A stretch of 64,000 nt of DNA from Bacillota bacterium. GTDB lineage: Bacteria; Bacillota; Clostridia; Lachnospirales; Lachnospiraceae. The stretch is taken from positions 1 to 64,000 of the forward strand of contig JAEZLZ010000006.1 of NCBI GenBank assembly GCA_023415055.1. The letters run 5' to 3'. This document shows, piece by piece, positions 46,435 to 54,969 of the stretch. Numbering within the stretch: position 1 is the stretch's first letter; the number at the start of each line of letters is the position of its first letter. The position numbers and the translations under genes were made by a program. Below the pieces are notes generated by a model. The model was not told the origin of the DNA. It did no database searches and saw only the letters and a list, made by a program, of their open reading frames with translations.

Positions 46435-46497
46435 CATGACTATTGAAAGTTCGCGAAGCGTGCTTTTTATTGTTTTTGGTGTGCCCGGTGGGCACAC
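46435..46497. repeat. dispersed palindrome, copy D, plus GTGTGCCC hairpin
   Basis: GACTATTGAAAGTTCGCGAA then GCGTGCTTTTTATTG is hairpin 1 of the family. Directly after, GTGTGCCC (46479-46486), loop GGT, GGGCACAC (46490-46497). This second stem may be the bioY-side (minus) 3' hairpin. Confidence 0.7.
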
Positions 46498-46515
46498 GAT
46501 CTTGCGATATATGGC

Positions 46516-47082
46516 CTAGGACTGCTTTTGGATTGCTTTCCTTATAAGTGCACTGACTGAGACCGCAAGAGTTATTTTCACAATATCAAACAATACAAAG
46601 GGAAATACACATAAGGTCAACGCTACGAAGAACGTCTTGCCGGAGATGAAGGTAAACCAAAGGGTCCCGATAAGATAGCATAATAGTAAGGATACTAACA
46701 TACCTCCTCCTAAAGCGAGGAGCTTATACTTTTTTCCTAATTTGTAGGAGAGTGAGGTAATCAGAGTCATCAACGGGTATGCCATCAGATATCCCCCGGT
46801 CATTCCGGTCAGATGAGGCAGACCGCCTTTGAAACCTACGAATACCGGTACGCCGAAGGCTCCCATAAGAAGATATATGAGCGCAGCTAGAAATGCGTAT
46901 CTGGGAGAGAGCAGAGCGCCGATCAAAAACAGAGCAAAGAGGGACAGGGTAAAGGGAACCGGCTGAACAGGGATTGAAATCTGTGCTAAAACACATAGGA
47001 TAGCGGTAAACATACCGGTCATAACAAGGTCTCTAGTGCTGATTCGTTGTGATTGCTTTATTGTAGTGCTTGTATTTGCCAT
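46516..47082 (-). CDS. bioY: biotin transporter BioY
   Basis: Substrate-binding membrane component (S component) of a biotin ECF transporter. 188 residues with six hydrophobic segments and the family blocks IPVQPVPFTLSLFALFLIGA, PVFVGFKGGLPHLTGMTGGYL. No ATPase or T component is next to it, so it would use shared ECF modules elsewhere or act alone. The start has no clear Shine-Dalgarno; a 12-bp hairpin lies directly upstream. Downstream of birA in the same direction, as expected for a BirA-regulated gene. Confidence 0.93.
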   Translation of the reverse strand: MANTSTTIKQSQRISTRDLVMTGMFTAILCVLAQISIPVQPVPFTLSLFALFLIGALLSPRYAFLAALIYLLMGAFGVPVFVGFKGGLPHLTGMTGGYLMAYPLMTLITSLSYKLGKKYKLLALGGGMLVSLLLCYLIGTLWFTFISGKTFFVALTLCVFPFVLFDIVKITLAVSVSALIRKAIQKQS

Positions 47083-47093
47083 GTGATATTCAC

Positions 47094-47125
47094 GGTATCA
47101 AAGTGGTTCATAACACCTTGATACC
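47094..47125. promoter_or_regulatory. hairpin directly upstream of bioY
   Basis: GGTATCAAAGTG (47094-47105) pairs with CACCTTGATACC (47114-47125), one A-C mismatch. It lies 12 bases upstream of the bioY ATG and could influence its translation. Confidence 0.5.
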
Positions 47126-47234
47126 TATCCTTTCTTAAATAGTATTGAGTCAGTTAAATATAATGCTGTCAAAATTATTGTCCGGTAGAAGCTTGAAGCA
47201 TTCTCTTTAGCCAGAAGAAGAGTATGTAAAAACA

Positions 47235-48212
47235 CTATCTTTTGGCACGAACACTGACTTCTCCGGAATTTAAGGCTTCGGTCCGTCCGTCCTCATATTG
47301 AACGACCAGCCGGGCTTTCTCATCAATACCGATTGCCTTGGCATACTGAGTATCCTTTCCCTTCAGAACAACGATATCCCGGTCGATCAGGAAAGAACGG
47401 GTTCGGTATGCTTCAAGATACTCGGGATCCGTGATGTTGTTCATATACTTTGCCATATTGTTGAGCACCTCTGCCACGAGTAAGGAGGTGATGGGAGAGT
47501 CTTCCGGCTTTTCTTCGAACAATGCACCTGCAATATGTTTTATGTCCTCCGGAAAATCCTTCGTCTCGATATTGATACCAATACCGACAACCGAATATTC
47601 CAGACTGCCACTTTCAAAATTGATGGAGGCTTCTGTCAATATTCCACATACTTTTTTCTCGCCGACATAGATATCATTGACCCATTTGATACCGGCCTTT
47701 ACACCGGCTACTGTTTCGATTGCCTGAGCTACTGCGACTGCCGTTACGGTTGTGATAAGCAGGGAATCTTCAAGACTCAATTTCGGACGGAGTATAATTG
47801 AAAAATAGATACCCGAAGACTGCGGAGAATAGAAGGTTCGGCCCATGCGTCCGCGCCCTTGTGTCTGCTCAGTTGCGATAAGAACAGTTCCTTCTCGAGC
47901 ACCCTTAGCAGCCATCTCCTTGGCTAGTGTATTAGTTGAGGTGACTTGCTGCCTCACCTCCAGCGCAAAGCCTACAGCAGCATCTTTTAAATAGGGTCGG
48001 ATGCTTTCTTCTGAGATAATGTCATTTTGAGAAAGGAGACAATATCCCTTATTGGTTACCGCCGTAATATGATAACCGTCTTTTTGTAAGGCTTTCATTG
48101 CCTTCCAGACAGCACTGCGGGTAACAAACAGTTCACTTGCCAGCTTGGCACCGTTTATGGTATTACCGCGGTTTTCTTCTAATATTTTCAGAATATGATG
48201 TTTTAGTTCCAT
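47235..48212 (-). CDS. birA: biotin--protein ligase / biotin operon repressor
   Basis: 325 residues. N-terminal HTH (GAKLASELFVTRSAVWKAMKAL), catalytic domain with GRGRMGRTFYSPQSSGIYFS (biotinyl-AMP loop) and KWVNDIYVGEKKVCGILTE, C-terminal SH3-like domain. It attaches biotin to acceptor proteins and, through the HTH, represses biotin genes when biotin is plentiful. A perfect palindrome in its promoter fits a BirA box, so it should regulate itself. Confidence 0.95.
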   Translation of the reverse strand: MELKHHILKILEENRGNTINGAKLASELFVTRSAVWKAMKALQKDGYHITAVTNKGYCLLSQNDIISEESIRPYLKDAAVGFALEVRQQVTSTNTLAKEMAAKGAREGTVLIATEQTQGRGRMGRTFYSPQSSGIYFSIILRPKLSLEDSLLITTVTAVAVAQAIETVAGVKAGIKWVNDIYVGEKKVCGILTEASINFESGSLEYSVVGIGINIETKDFPEDIKHIAGALFEEKPEDSPITSLLVAEVLNNMAKYMNNITDPEYLEAYRTRSFLIDRDIVVLKGKDTQYAKAIGIDEKARLVVQYEDGRTEALNSGEVSVRAKR

Positions 48213-48277
48213 ATGATTGTCCTTTTCCTATAGGAATAGTTGATGATTTATAAACAAAGGTAAATTTACTATGCATT

Positions 48278-48305
48278 AGTATAACACAATAATTAATATT
48301 GTCAA
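48278..48305 (-). promoter_or_regulatory. birA promoter
   Basis: Read on the minus strand: TTGACA (48305-48300), 16-base spacer, TATACT (48283-48278). The -35 lies inside the BirA-type palindrome. Confidence 0.8.
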
Positions 48306-48331
48306 CTGTATCAAGTACAAGAGTTGACAAT
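48298..48331. promoter_or_regulatory. BirA-box palindrome
   Basis: ATTGTCAACT (48298-48307), 14-base spacer, AGTTGACAAT (48322-48331): a perfect inverted repeat with the arm sequence and spacing known for biotin-repressor operators in Firmicutes. Confidence 0.85.
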
Positions 48332-48409
48332 TGAAAATATGATTTAGCATATGCAAGGGATATGGAGTTCCTTGCTTTTTATTGTTAGATAGGTTATGAA
48401 TTTAATGAA

Positions 48410-48459
48410 AAAGGATCAAATACTTCCATTGTAGTGGCATGGAAAGTATTTGATCCTTT
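48410..48459 (-). terminator. terminator of the zinc-ribbon gene
   Basis: AAAGGATCAAATACTT pairs with AAGTATTTGATCCTTT with small bulges near the loop. On the minus strand a T-tract (TTTTTCATT) follows. Confidence 0.8.
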
Positions 48460-48502
48460 GCTGTTTCCTTCACTTAGGGTGAAAGAGAGGTTTTTCTCTG
48501 AT

Positions 48503-49465
48503 TTAGAAATTGTTATTATAGAAATCCTCTACCAGACGATCCAGATAGGAGAGATTCTGATTACCGAACTTCTGGGTCAATCGCTCCTTGACGGTATCCG
48601 TCATCTTTATATAGTTTAGCTCCTCTGAAACATTGTCATTGTGGATCGAAGTCAAAAAATCCTGGGTGACATTCTCATTAAGCCACGCGTTTATCTCTTC
48701 GGTTAATTTATTCTCAACCTCGATTTCCGCACGAATTGTCTTTGCTTTTTGATTCGTACTGATAGCCACATACAAAAAGAAGATGAATAAGGCACCCATG
48801 ATAAGATTCGGCATCCAACCATTCAGTATGGTCAGGATACCTGCTACATTGAGAAGTACGAAGCCTAATCCGATAACACCGAAAAATAGGAAGATCCAAA
48901 CAGTTCCGGCTAGATCGCGGTATCGGTCAGCCTTAAACACATAAGCTCCGCCGATGACTCCTTCCTCCTCCGGTTCTTCCTCAGGAAATTGTGCATCCTC
49001 GTTTTCGTTTGCTTCCTCATCGATAGGAGCTTCTGCATCCTCATCGATCAGCTCTAATTCAGGCTCCGGATCCTCTGCAGCATCCGCTTCACCATCAAGA
49101 GCTTCGTCCATTATCTCCAGGGGAGACTCTGATTCTGAACTTGCATCGTCTTTATACATTCCGCTTGCAATATTCTCTCGTTCTACAAAGTAGAAGGCCT
49201 GATAAAGTTTTCTGGCGTGCTTTTCCATATCCGGCGGAATACTTACCACATATACCTGATTTTCTTCGTCGAAGGAAACCTCTGAGGTAAGATTAGAGTA
49301 TTGAAAATATTTAACGAGTTTATCAGCTATTTTTCTATTTTCTGCTTGAAAAAAAGGTACTAATTCGACGCCTTCCTCTAAGCTGTCTACCAGTGCTACA
49401 CCACAGTCGGAGCATTCCGTGTATCCGTCCTGATACTCGGCATTACATTTTGGACACCAAGGCAT
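48503..49465 (-). CDS. zinc-ribbon membrane protein of unknown function
   Basis: About 320 residues. N-terminal zinc ribbon (CPKCNAEYQDGYTECSDCG, two CxxC pairs), then VELVPFFQAENRKIADKLVKYF, a DUF2007-like putative signal-transducing fold, a very acidic linker (about 110-170, D/E/A/P-rich), two TM segments (about 190-240) and a charged C-terminus. Function unknown. Starts at 49465 with TGGAG upstream. It follows tyrS by 48 bases in the same direction, so it may share its transcript. Confidence 0.72.
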   Translation of the reverse strand: MPWCPKCNAEYQDGYTECSDCGVALVDSLEEGVELVPFFQAENRKIADKLVKYFQYSNLTSEVSFDEENQVYVVSIPPDMEKHARKLYQAFYFVERENIASGMYKDDASSESESPLEIMDEALDGEADAAEDPEPELELIDEDAEAPIDEEANENEDAQFPEEEPEEEGVIGGAYVFKADRYRDLAGTVWIFLFFGVIGLGFVLLNVAGILTILNGWMPNLIMGALFIFFLYVAISTNQKAKTIRAEIEVENKLTEEINAWLNENVTQDFLTSIHNDNVSEELNYIKMTDTVKERLTQKFGNQNLSYLDRLVEDFYNNNF

Positions 49466-49513
49466 AATTTCAACTCCATTCAATATTTTATAGAAGTACA
49501 GAAATCCAAATAT

Positions 49514-50746
49514 TTATTCAGCCATAAAACGATGGAAAGCTTTTTTACCCTTACGGACCAGAAGAGCACCCTCACCATCAAAATCATCCGCGGTGAATAC
49601 CGATGCAAAATCGGTAACCTTTATATCATTCACCGTAACGCCGCCTTGTTCGATATTACGTCTGGCGTCGGAACGGGAGGTTGCAAGTTTTGCGTCGCAC
49701 ATCATAGTGATCAGGTCGATTCCTTCTGCGAATCTGGAAGCAGGGTAGGTGGTTGTAGGAATGTCCTCAGATTTCATACCGCCGCCAAACAATGCTCTGG
49801 CTGCTTCCTGCGCTTTGGTTGCTTCCTCTTCGCCATGAACAATCTTAGTGATTTCAAAAGCAAGCACTTCTTTGGCATGATTAATCTCGGCATCCTTTAA
49901 TGCACCGAGCCTCCTTACCTCATCCATCGGAAGGAAAGTTAAGAGTCCAAGACATTCCTCAACCTTAACATCTTCGATGTTTCTCCAGTACTGATAGAAC
50001 TCATAAGGAGAGGTCTTATTCGGATCCAGCCAAACAGCACCCTTCATGGTTTTACCCATCTTGATTCCTTCACTGGTGGTAAGCAGCTTGAAGGTTAAGC
50101 CAAAAGCAGGCTTTTGCTCTTTACGGCGAATTAAGTCTACACCGCCAAGAATATTGGACCATTGGTCGTTACCGCCGAGCTCAAGAGAACAGCCATACAG
50201 TTTATTTAATTTCCAGAAGTCATAGGACTGCATCAGCATATAATTAAATTCGAAGAAGGTAAGACCCTTTTCCATACGCTGCTTGTAACAATCGGCAGTC
50301 AACATCTTATTTACGGAAAAATGAATTCCGATTTCTCTTAAGAATTCTACATAATTCAGATCCAACAGCCAGTCCGCATTATTGGCAATGATTGCTTTTC
50401 CATCCTCAAAATCAATGAATTTGGAGAGCTGCTTCTGAAAACAATCGGCATTGTGCTGAATCGTCTCTATGGTCATCAGGGTCCTCATATCGGACTTACC
50501 TGTGGGGTCGCCAATCATCGTGGTGCCTCCGCCTAAAAGAGCGATCGGTTTGTGACCTGCACGCTGCATGTGCATCATCGCCATAACAGTAAGGAAATGT
50601 CCGGCAGTTAAGCTGTCGGCAGTTGCATCAAAACCTATATAAAAGGTTACGGATTCCTTTCCTAATAGTTCGCGAACCTCTTCTTCATGGGTACATTGTT
50701 CGATAAACCCACGTTCCTGTAATATGTCATAAACATTGGTTGACAT
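49514..50746 (-). CDS. tyrS: tyrosyl-tRNA synthetase
   Basis: Class I synthetase for tyrosine. 410 residues, TyrS group 1. HIGH region reads LTAGHFLTVM after FYIGFDATADS, then GGNDQWSNILGGVDLIRR and KMSKS-equivalent KMGKT (about 230). The C-terminal S4-like domain has SRSDARRNIEQGGVTVND. AAGGAGG precedes the ATG. No T-box in the 170 bases upstream, unlike thrS in this window. Confidence 0.97.
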   Translation of the reverse strand: MSTNVYDILQERGFIEQCTHEEEVRELLGKESVTFYIGFDATADSLTAGHFLTVMAMMHMQRAGHKPIALLGGGTTMIGDPTGKSDMRTLMTIETIQHNADCFQKQLSKFIDFEDGKAIIANNADWLLDLNYVEFLREIGIHFSVNKMLTADCYKQRMEKGLTFFEFNYMLMQSYDFWKLNKLYGCSLELGGNDQWSNILGGVDLIRRKEQKPAFGLTFKLLTTSEGIKMGKTMKGAVWLDPNKTSPYEFYQYWRNIEDVKVEECLGLLTFLPMDEVRRLGALKDAEINHAKEVLAFEITKIVHGEEEATKAQEAARALFGGGMKSEDIPTTTYPASRFAEGIDLITMMCDAKLATSRSDARRNIEQGGVTVNDIKVTDFASVFTADDFDGEGALLVRKGKKAFHRFMAE

Positions 50747-50919
50747 CGGTATTCCTCCTTGTTAGTCATTAACTAAAGACATTATAAATGATTACCCTTT
50801 ATTTTTCAACAATAGAAATATTCATGTAAATTTTAAGCTTGAACTGGCACTTGCCAAATAAGGAAATTGGTGAGAAACTATAACTGACAAAAGCTACTAG
50901 TGGAAGGAGATAGGTATCA

Positions 50920-53487
50920 ATGCAACGAGGACATCTAAAGATATTCTTTGGATATGCAGCCGGAGTAGGAAAAACCTATGCAATGCTAGATGATGCAAGG
51001 GTACAATATCAAAACGGAGTGGATGTCATTATCGGATATATAAAGCCGAATACCAGCATAGAAACCATGGAATTACAGAAGGGTATACCTTCTCTTTCTT
51101 ATAATTGTTCAGATGAGTTTGACCTGGATGCTGCGCTGGAGCATAAACCAAAGCTAATCATCGTCGATGAATTAGCTCATACGAACCATCCGAGATATAG
51201 AAATAGAAAGCGTTATCAGGATATTGAAGAGCTATTGAATGTAGGCATAGATGTCTATACTACAGTAGATGTATGGAATATCGAGAGCCTGAATGATATC
51301 GTGGAAGGAATAACCCATGTCAATGTAGTGGAGACGGTTCCTGATTATATTTTTGATCAAGCGGACCGGGTGCAGTTAATTGACATGGAACCGGATGAAA
51401 TTATTCACCGTAATGAGGATGCGTTCTTAACGAAGGATAACCTGCGGCAATTACGTGAAATTGCCATGCGTAAGGCAGCGGACTGGATTAGTCATCATAA
51501 TGGTTCTCCTTCGGATAAGCATACAAACACAAAGCTGCTCGTATGTATCAGCAGTTCCCCTTCTTCTGCAAAATGCATTCGTTGGACCGCTCGAATGGCT
51601 GAGGCACTCCATGCTCCCTGGGTAGTCATTTATGTGGAGAATAACCGTCAGGATAAGCTGGGTGAAAAAGCAAAGAAAAGTCTTCAGATGAATATGGAAC
51701 TTGCAGAGCAATTGGGTGCAGAAATAGCCACCTTGAATGGGAAGGACATCGCTGAGACTGTGGCGCAGTATGCAAAAATCTCCGGGATAACCAATATTGT
51801 TGTAGGAAAAAGCAGGAAAAGGAAGATACTTCCGACCTTATTTGAACCATATTTTGAAGATAAACTGATTTCATTGCTGGATAATATAGAGATTCATATT
51901 ATACCTGATAATGAATATAGGAAAAAATTGCTTCATCTTCAAATGCATCTGTATAATAAAAGGGTTTCCTTTTCACTGATCGATACTTTGAAGATGAGTG
52001 GAATTTTAATTATAACGACTTGTTTGTCGTGGGTACTAACTGATTTTGGCTTTGGGAGCCAGAATATTATACTGCTTTATATCATCGCGGTATTATTTAT
52101 CTCGCGGGTAACCTCGGGATATATCTATGGAATTGTTGCTTCTATTCTTTGTGTCATATTGCAGAATTATTATTTCATGGAGCCGTATTATGCCTTTCAG
52201 TTTCTTAGAAAGGATAATGCCATCACAGTTTTCGCTATGCTGATTACTGCCTTAATTACCAGCACGATGACGCATCGAATTAAGACTCAGGCAGAATTTG
52301 CACAGGATCGTGAGCAAAGAATTGAAATACTTTATGAGATCAATAAGAAACTGCTGGTGACAAGAGGCATGGAGAATATAGTGGCAATCACCGGTGAATA
52401 TATAACAAAACTTCTGGAGCATTCGGTTATCATCTACACGGAGGATCCGATTCTTGGCGGAAGCGGTACTGTGATGCTTAGCAAGGATGAGAAAGAGGCG
52501 GATTTGTTACAGGCAGAGAAAGAACGAATGGTAGCACATTGGGTATTTGCGAATCAGAAACGCGCCGGCGCCGGTACGGATACCTTTATGGAATCGGATG
52601 CATACTATGCACCGATCCTATCCCAGGGAAATGTACTCGGAGTAATCGGAGTGTCCTGTCCAACTGGAAAGATACTAAATCACAGTAATCGAGCATTTTT
52701 AAGAAGAATCGGATCTCTGGTTGCCATGGCACTGGAACGACAGCGATTATCGGATGAACAGGGACAGATTCTGATCGAGACCGAGAAGGAGAAGATGAGA
52801 AGCAACCTTCTTCGGGCGATCTCACATGATCTTAGGACTCCGTTGACGGGAATACTTGGTGCCAGCTCAGCGATCTTGGAGAATCGGGAGATGCTGGATC
52901 AGCAGACGCAGGACAAGCTGATTTCTCATATTAAAGATGACAGCCAGTGGCTCATCCGTATGGTCGAGAATTTGCTTTCAGTGACGAGAATCAATAAAGA
53001 CACGGCGAACGTTACAAAGGCTCCGGAAGCAGCGGAGGAGATTGTAGCTGCTGCAATCAGCAGGATTCGGAACCGATTTCCGAAGCAGAATATCTCATCA
53101 GCGGTTCCGGATGAACTGCTGATGGTACCTATGGACGGAACCTTAATCGAACAGGTGATTATCAATCTTATAGAGAATGCTATCAAGCATTCAGGAAGTG
53201 ATTCTCTGATCACGGTTATCTTAAAGAAAGAGAAGGACATGGCGGTATTCGAGGTGAGTGATCACGGAGAGGGGATCGCAGAGAAGGATTTCCCGTATTT
53301 GTTTGAATCCTATGTTCCGGACGGACTTCGAACTGCAGATTCTTCCAGAGGAATGGGAATCGGGCTATCCATATGTATGTCAATTGTCAAGGCACATCAG
53401 GGAAAGATGGAAGCCTATAACCAGCCAGAAGGCGGGGCTGTATTCCGGTTTAGCTTACCATTAGAGGGAGGAAACGATAATGAGTAA
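50920..53487 (+). CDS. kdpD: KdpD-type sensor histidine kinase
   Basis: 855 residues. N-terminal KdpD domain with Walker A GYAAGVGKT (11-19) and LIIVDELAHTNHP, a USP-like domain (about 205-325) which in Firmicutes can bind c-di-AMP, four TM segments (about 350-450), GAF domain, HisKA with SHDLRTPLTG (phospho-acceptor His) and HATPase_c (NLIENAIKHS, GEGIAEKD, GMGIGLSICMSIVKAHQG). Expected to sense potassium or ionic/turgor signals. GGAAGGAG precedes the ATG. Overlaps kdpE by eight bases. No kdpFABC nearby. Confidence 0.93.
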   Translation: MQRGHLKIFFGYAAGVGKTYAMLDDARVQYQNGVDVIIGYIKPNTSIETMELQKGIPSLSYNCSDEFDLDAALEHKPKLIIVDELAHTNHPRYRNRKRYQDIEELLNVGIDVYTTVDVWNIESLNDIVEGITHVNVVETVPDYIFDQADRVQLIDMEPDEIIHRNEDAFLTKDNLRQLREIAMRKAADWISHHNGSPSDKHTNTKLLVCISSSPSSAKCIRWTARMAEALHAPWVVIYVENNRQDKLGEKAKKSLQMNMELAEQLGAEIATLNGKDIAETVAQYAKISGITNIVVGKSRKRKILPTLFEPYFEDKLISLLDNIEIHIIPDNEYRKKLLHLQMHLYNKRVSFSLIDTLKMSGILIITTCLSWVLTDFGFGSQNIILLYIIAVLFISRVTSGYIYGIVASILCVILQNYYFMEPYYAFQFLRKDNAITVFAMLITALITSTMTHRIKTQAEFAQDREQRIEILYEINKKLLVTRGMENIVAITGEYITKLLEHSVIIYTEDPILGGSGTVMLSKDEKEADLLQAEKERMVAHWVFANQKRAGAGTDTFMESDAYYAPILSQGNVLGVIGVSCPTGKILNHSNRAFLRRIGSLVAMALERQRLSDEQGQILIETEKEKMRSNLLRAISHDLRTPLTGILGASSAILENREMLDQQTQDKLISHIKDDSQWLIRMVENLLSVTRINKDTANVTKAPEAAEEIVAAAISRIRNRFPKQNISSAVPDELLMVPMDGTLIEQVIINLIENAIKHSGSDSLITVILKKEKDMAVFEVSDHGEGIAEKDFPYLFESYVPDGLRTADSSRGMGIGLSICMSIVKAHQGKMEAYNQPEGGAVFRFSLPLEGGNDNE

Positions 53488-54181
53488 TAAATTAGTAATA
53501 TTATTGGTGGAGGATGAACTGGCAATCAGTAACTTTATCTCTACTATATTAACGCATAATGATTATCAGGTATTAAAAGCCGAAAGCGGGAAGGAGGCAA
53601 TCCGACTTACTGCAGCAAACAGCCCGGACCTCATTCTGTTGGATCTGGGGTTACCGGATATGGATGGTATTCAGGTACTGAAAAGCATCAGAGATTGGAG
53701 CAATATTCCTATTATTGTTGTATCAGCGAGAGGGCACGAACGCGAGAAGGTAGAAGCACTTGATCTTGGAGCGGATGATTATATTACAAAACCCTTTGGT
53801 ACCTCCGAGCTTCTAGCACGTATCAGAACAGCAGTAAGACATAGTCACAAGATAGCGGATGAAAATCATCCTGAGACCGATCGCATTGTCATCGGCGGAC
53901 TGGCGATTGATTATGATAAACGTATTGTTAAGCTGGATGAGAAAGAGATTCATCTTACCCCTATTGAATATAAGATTATTACACTTTTATCCAGAAATGT
54001 AGGGAAAGTATTAACCCATGATTTTATCATGAAAGAAATTTGGGGGCCATATATTAATGAAAATCAAACACTCCGAGTTAATATGGCGAATATTCGGAGA
54101 AAGATTGAGGCGAATCCTGCGGAACCGAAATATATCGTGACCGAGGTCGGTGTTGGTTACCGAATGGTAGATGAAGTTTAA
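53480..54181 (+). CDS. kdpE: KdpE-type response regulator
   Basis: 233 residues, OmpR/PhoB family. Receiver domain with E11/D12, phospho-acceptor D55 (ILLDLGLPD) and the switch Lys in ITKPFG; C-terminal winged helix (HLTPIEYKIITLLSRNVGKVL, LRVNMANIRRKIE, YIVTEVGVGYRM). GGAGGAAACGATA precedes the ATG, inside the end of kdpD. The target would classically be kdpFABC, which is not in the window. Confidence 0.93.
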   Translation: MSNKLVILLVEDELAISNFISTILTHNDYQVLKAESGKEAIRLTAANSPDLILLDLGLPDMDGIQVLKSIRDWSNIPIIVVSARGHEREKVEALDLGADDYITKPFGTSELLARIRTAVRHSHKIADENHPETDRIVIGGLAIDYDKRIVKLDEKEIHLTPIEYKIITLLSRNVGKVLTHDFIMKEIWGPYINENQTLRVNMANIRRKIEANPAEPKYIVTEVGVGYRMVDEV

Positions 54182-54278
54182 ATAATAGAAGTAAGTCATA
54201 ACTGACTCCTTCGGACAATATAATGAATCAGATAGCTTAAGCTTGTATTCATTTCTGTTTTCCGAGAGGAGGTACCCA

Positions 54279-54893
54279 ATGGATAAAAAGATCGAAGATA
54301 AGATGGTACAGCAGATTGAGAAAAATTTGCATAATAATATCGATGAAAGCCTGAACTTTAACGGGCATATCCTAGAAAAGGATAAACAACCGAAAAAGAG
54401 TCCTGCTGTGGGTCTATGGAAAGCCGTTCCGGAGGATAAGGCTGTACAACAGGAGAATCCACTAATTTCTCTGGATTATTATAACCCTGTCATTCCGGTA
54501 TCCAGATCGGAATATATAAGGCAGGCAAGAGAATCCTGTTTAAGACAGTTAAGTACGATGCAGAGCAGTGCCAGAGCATATGACAGCTATTATCTGGACA
54601 ATGCCATACAGAATGCCGGGCAGGAGCCGAACCGGAAGACGAAACCGAACCGATTGTTTCAGGATGGGGCTGGTATAGCAACGGAGGAAGAGAACCAGAG
54701 GGAAATTGCTTCCTTCCGTTTTCTTGTGATGCGCATGGTTTGCGCTCTGCTTTTGTTCCTCAGTATATTTCTGATTGATAAATTTGACGTGAAAATCGGG
54801 AATTTATCACCGGGTACGATTCAGGAATATGTGACTGGCAAGGATAGCTTAAAGGAGCTGGAGGAATTTGTGGTTACACTGTTAAAGGAATAA
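54279..54893 (+). CDS. hypothetical single-TM protein downstream of kdpE
   Basis: About 204 residues, not recognised. Residues 1-150 are polar and charged with several Tyr and Asn clusters (YYNPVIPVSRSEYIRQARES). One TM helix near 165-180 (VMRMVCALLLFLSIFLI) is followed by a short C-terminal part. Predicted cytoplasmic N-terminus and small outer tail. ATG 54279 follows AGAGGAGG; the TTG-type start at 54243 is unnecessary. It lies 97 bases after kdpE and 76 before the radical-SAM gene. Confidence 0.7.
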   Translation: MDKKIEDKMVQQIEKNLHNNIDESLNFNGHILEKDKQPKKSPAVGLWKAVPEDKAVQQENPLISLDYYNPVIPVSRSEYIRQARESCLRQLSTMQSSARAYDSYYLDNAIQNAGQEPNRKTKPNRLFQDGAGIATEEENQREIASFRFLVMRMVCALLLFLSIFLIDKFDVKIGNLSPGTIQEYVTGKDSLKELEEFVVTLLKE

Positions 54894-54969
54894 GGGATTT
54901 GGTTTTGTTCATTGTAATTTCAGAATATATCAGTTATAATAACGGATAGTAAATTGAAAGGACAATAGA

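Larger units (their letters stand above)
46190..46515. other. 326-base gap between the SNF2 gene and bioY
   Basis: Holds a 12-bp tandem repeat, a long terminator hairpin, a dispersed palindrome and a GTGTGCCC hairpin (separate entries). No gene. Confidence 0.8.

Noticed and set aside
50747..50919. Possible T-box in front of tyrS
   Set aside because: No AGGGTGGNACCGCG-type motif and only 173 bases to the divergent kdpD.
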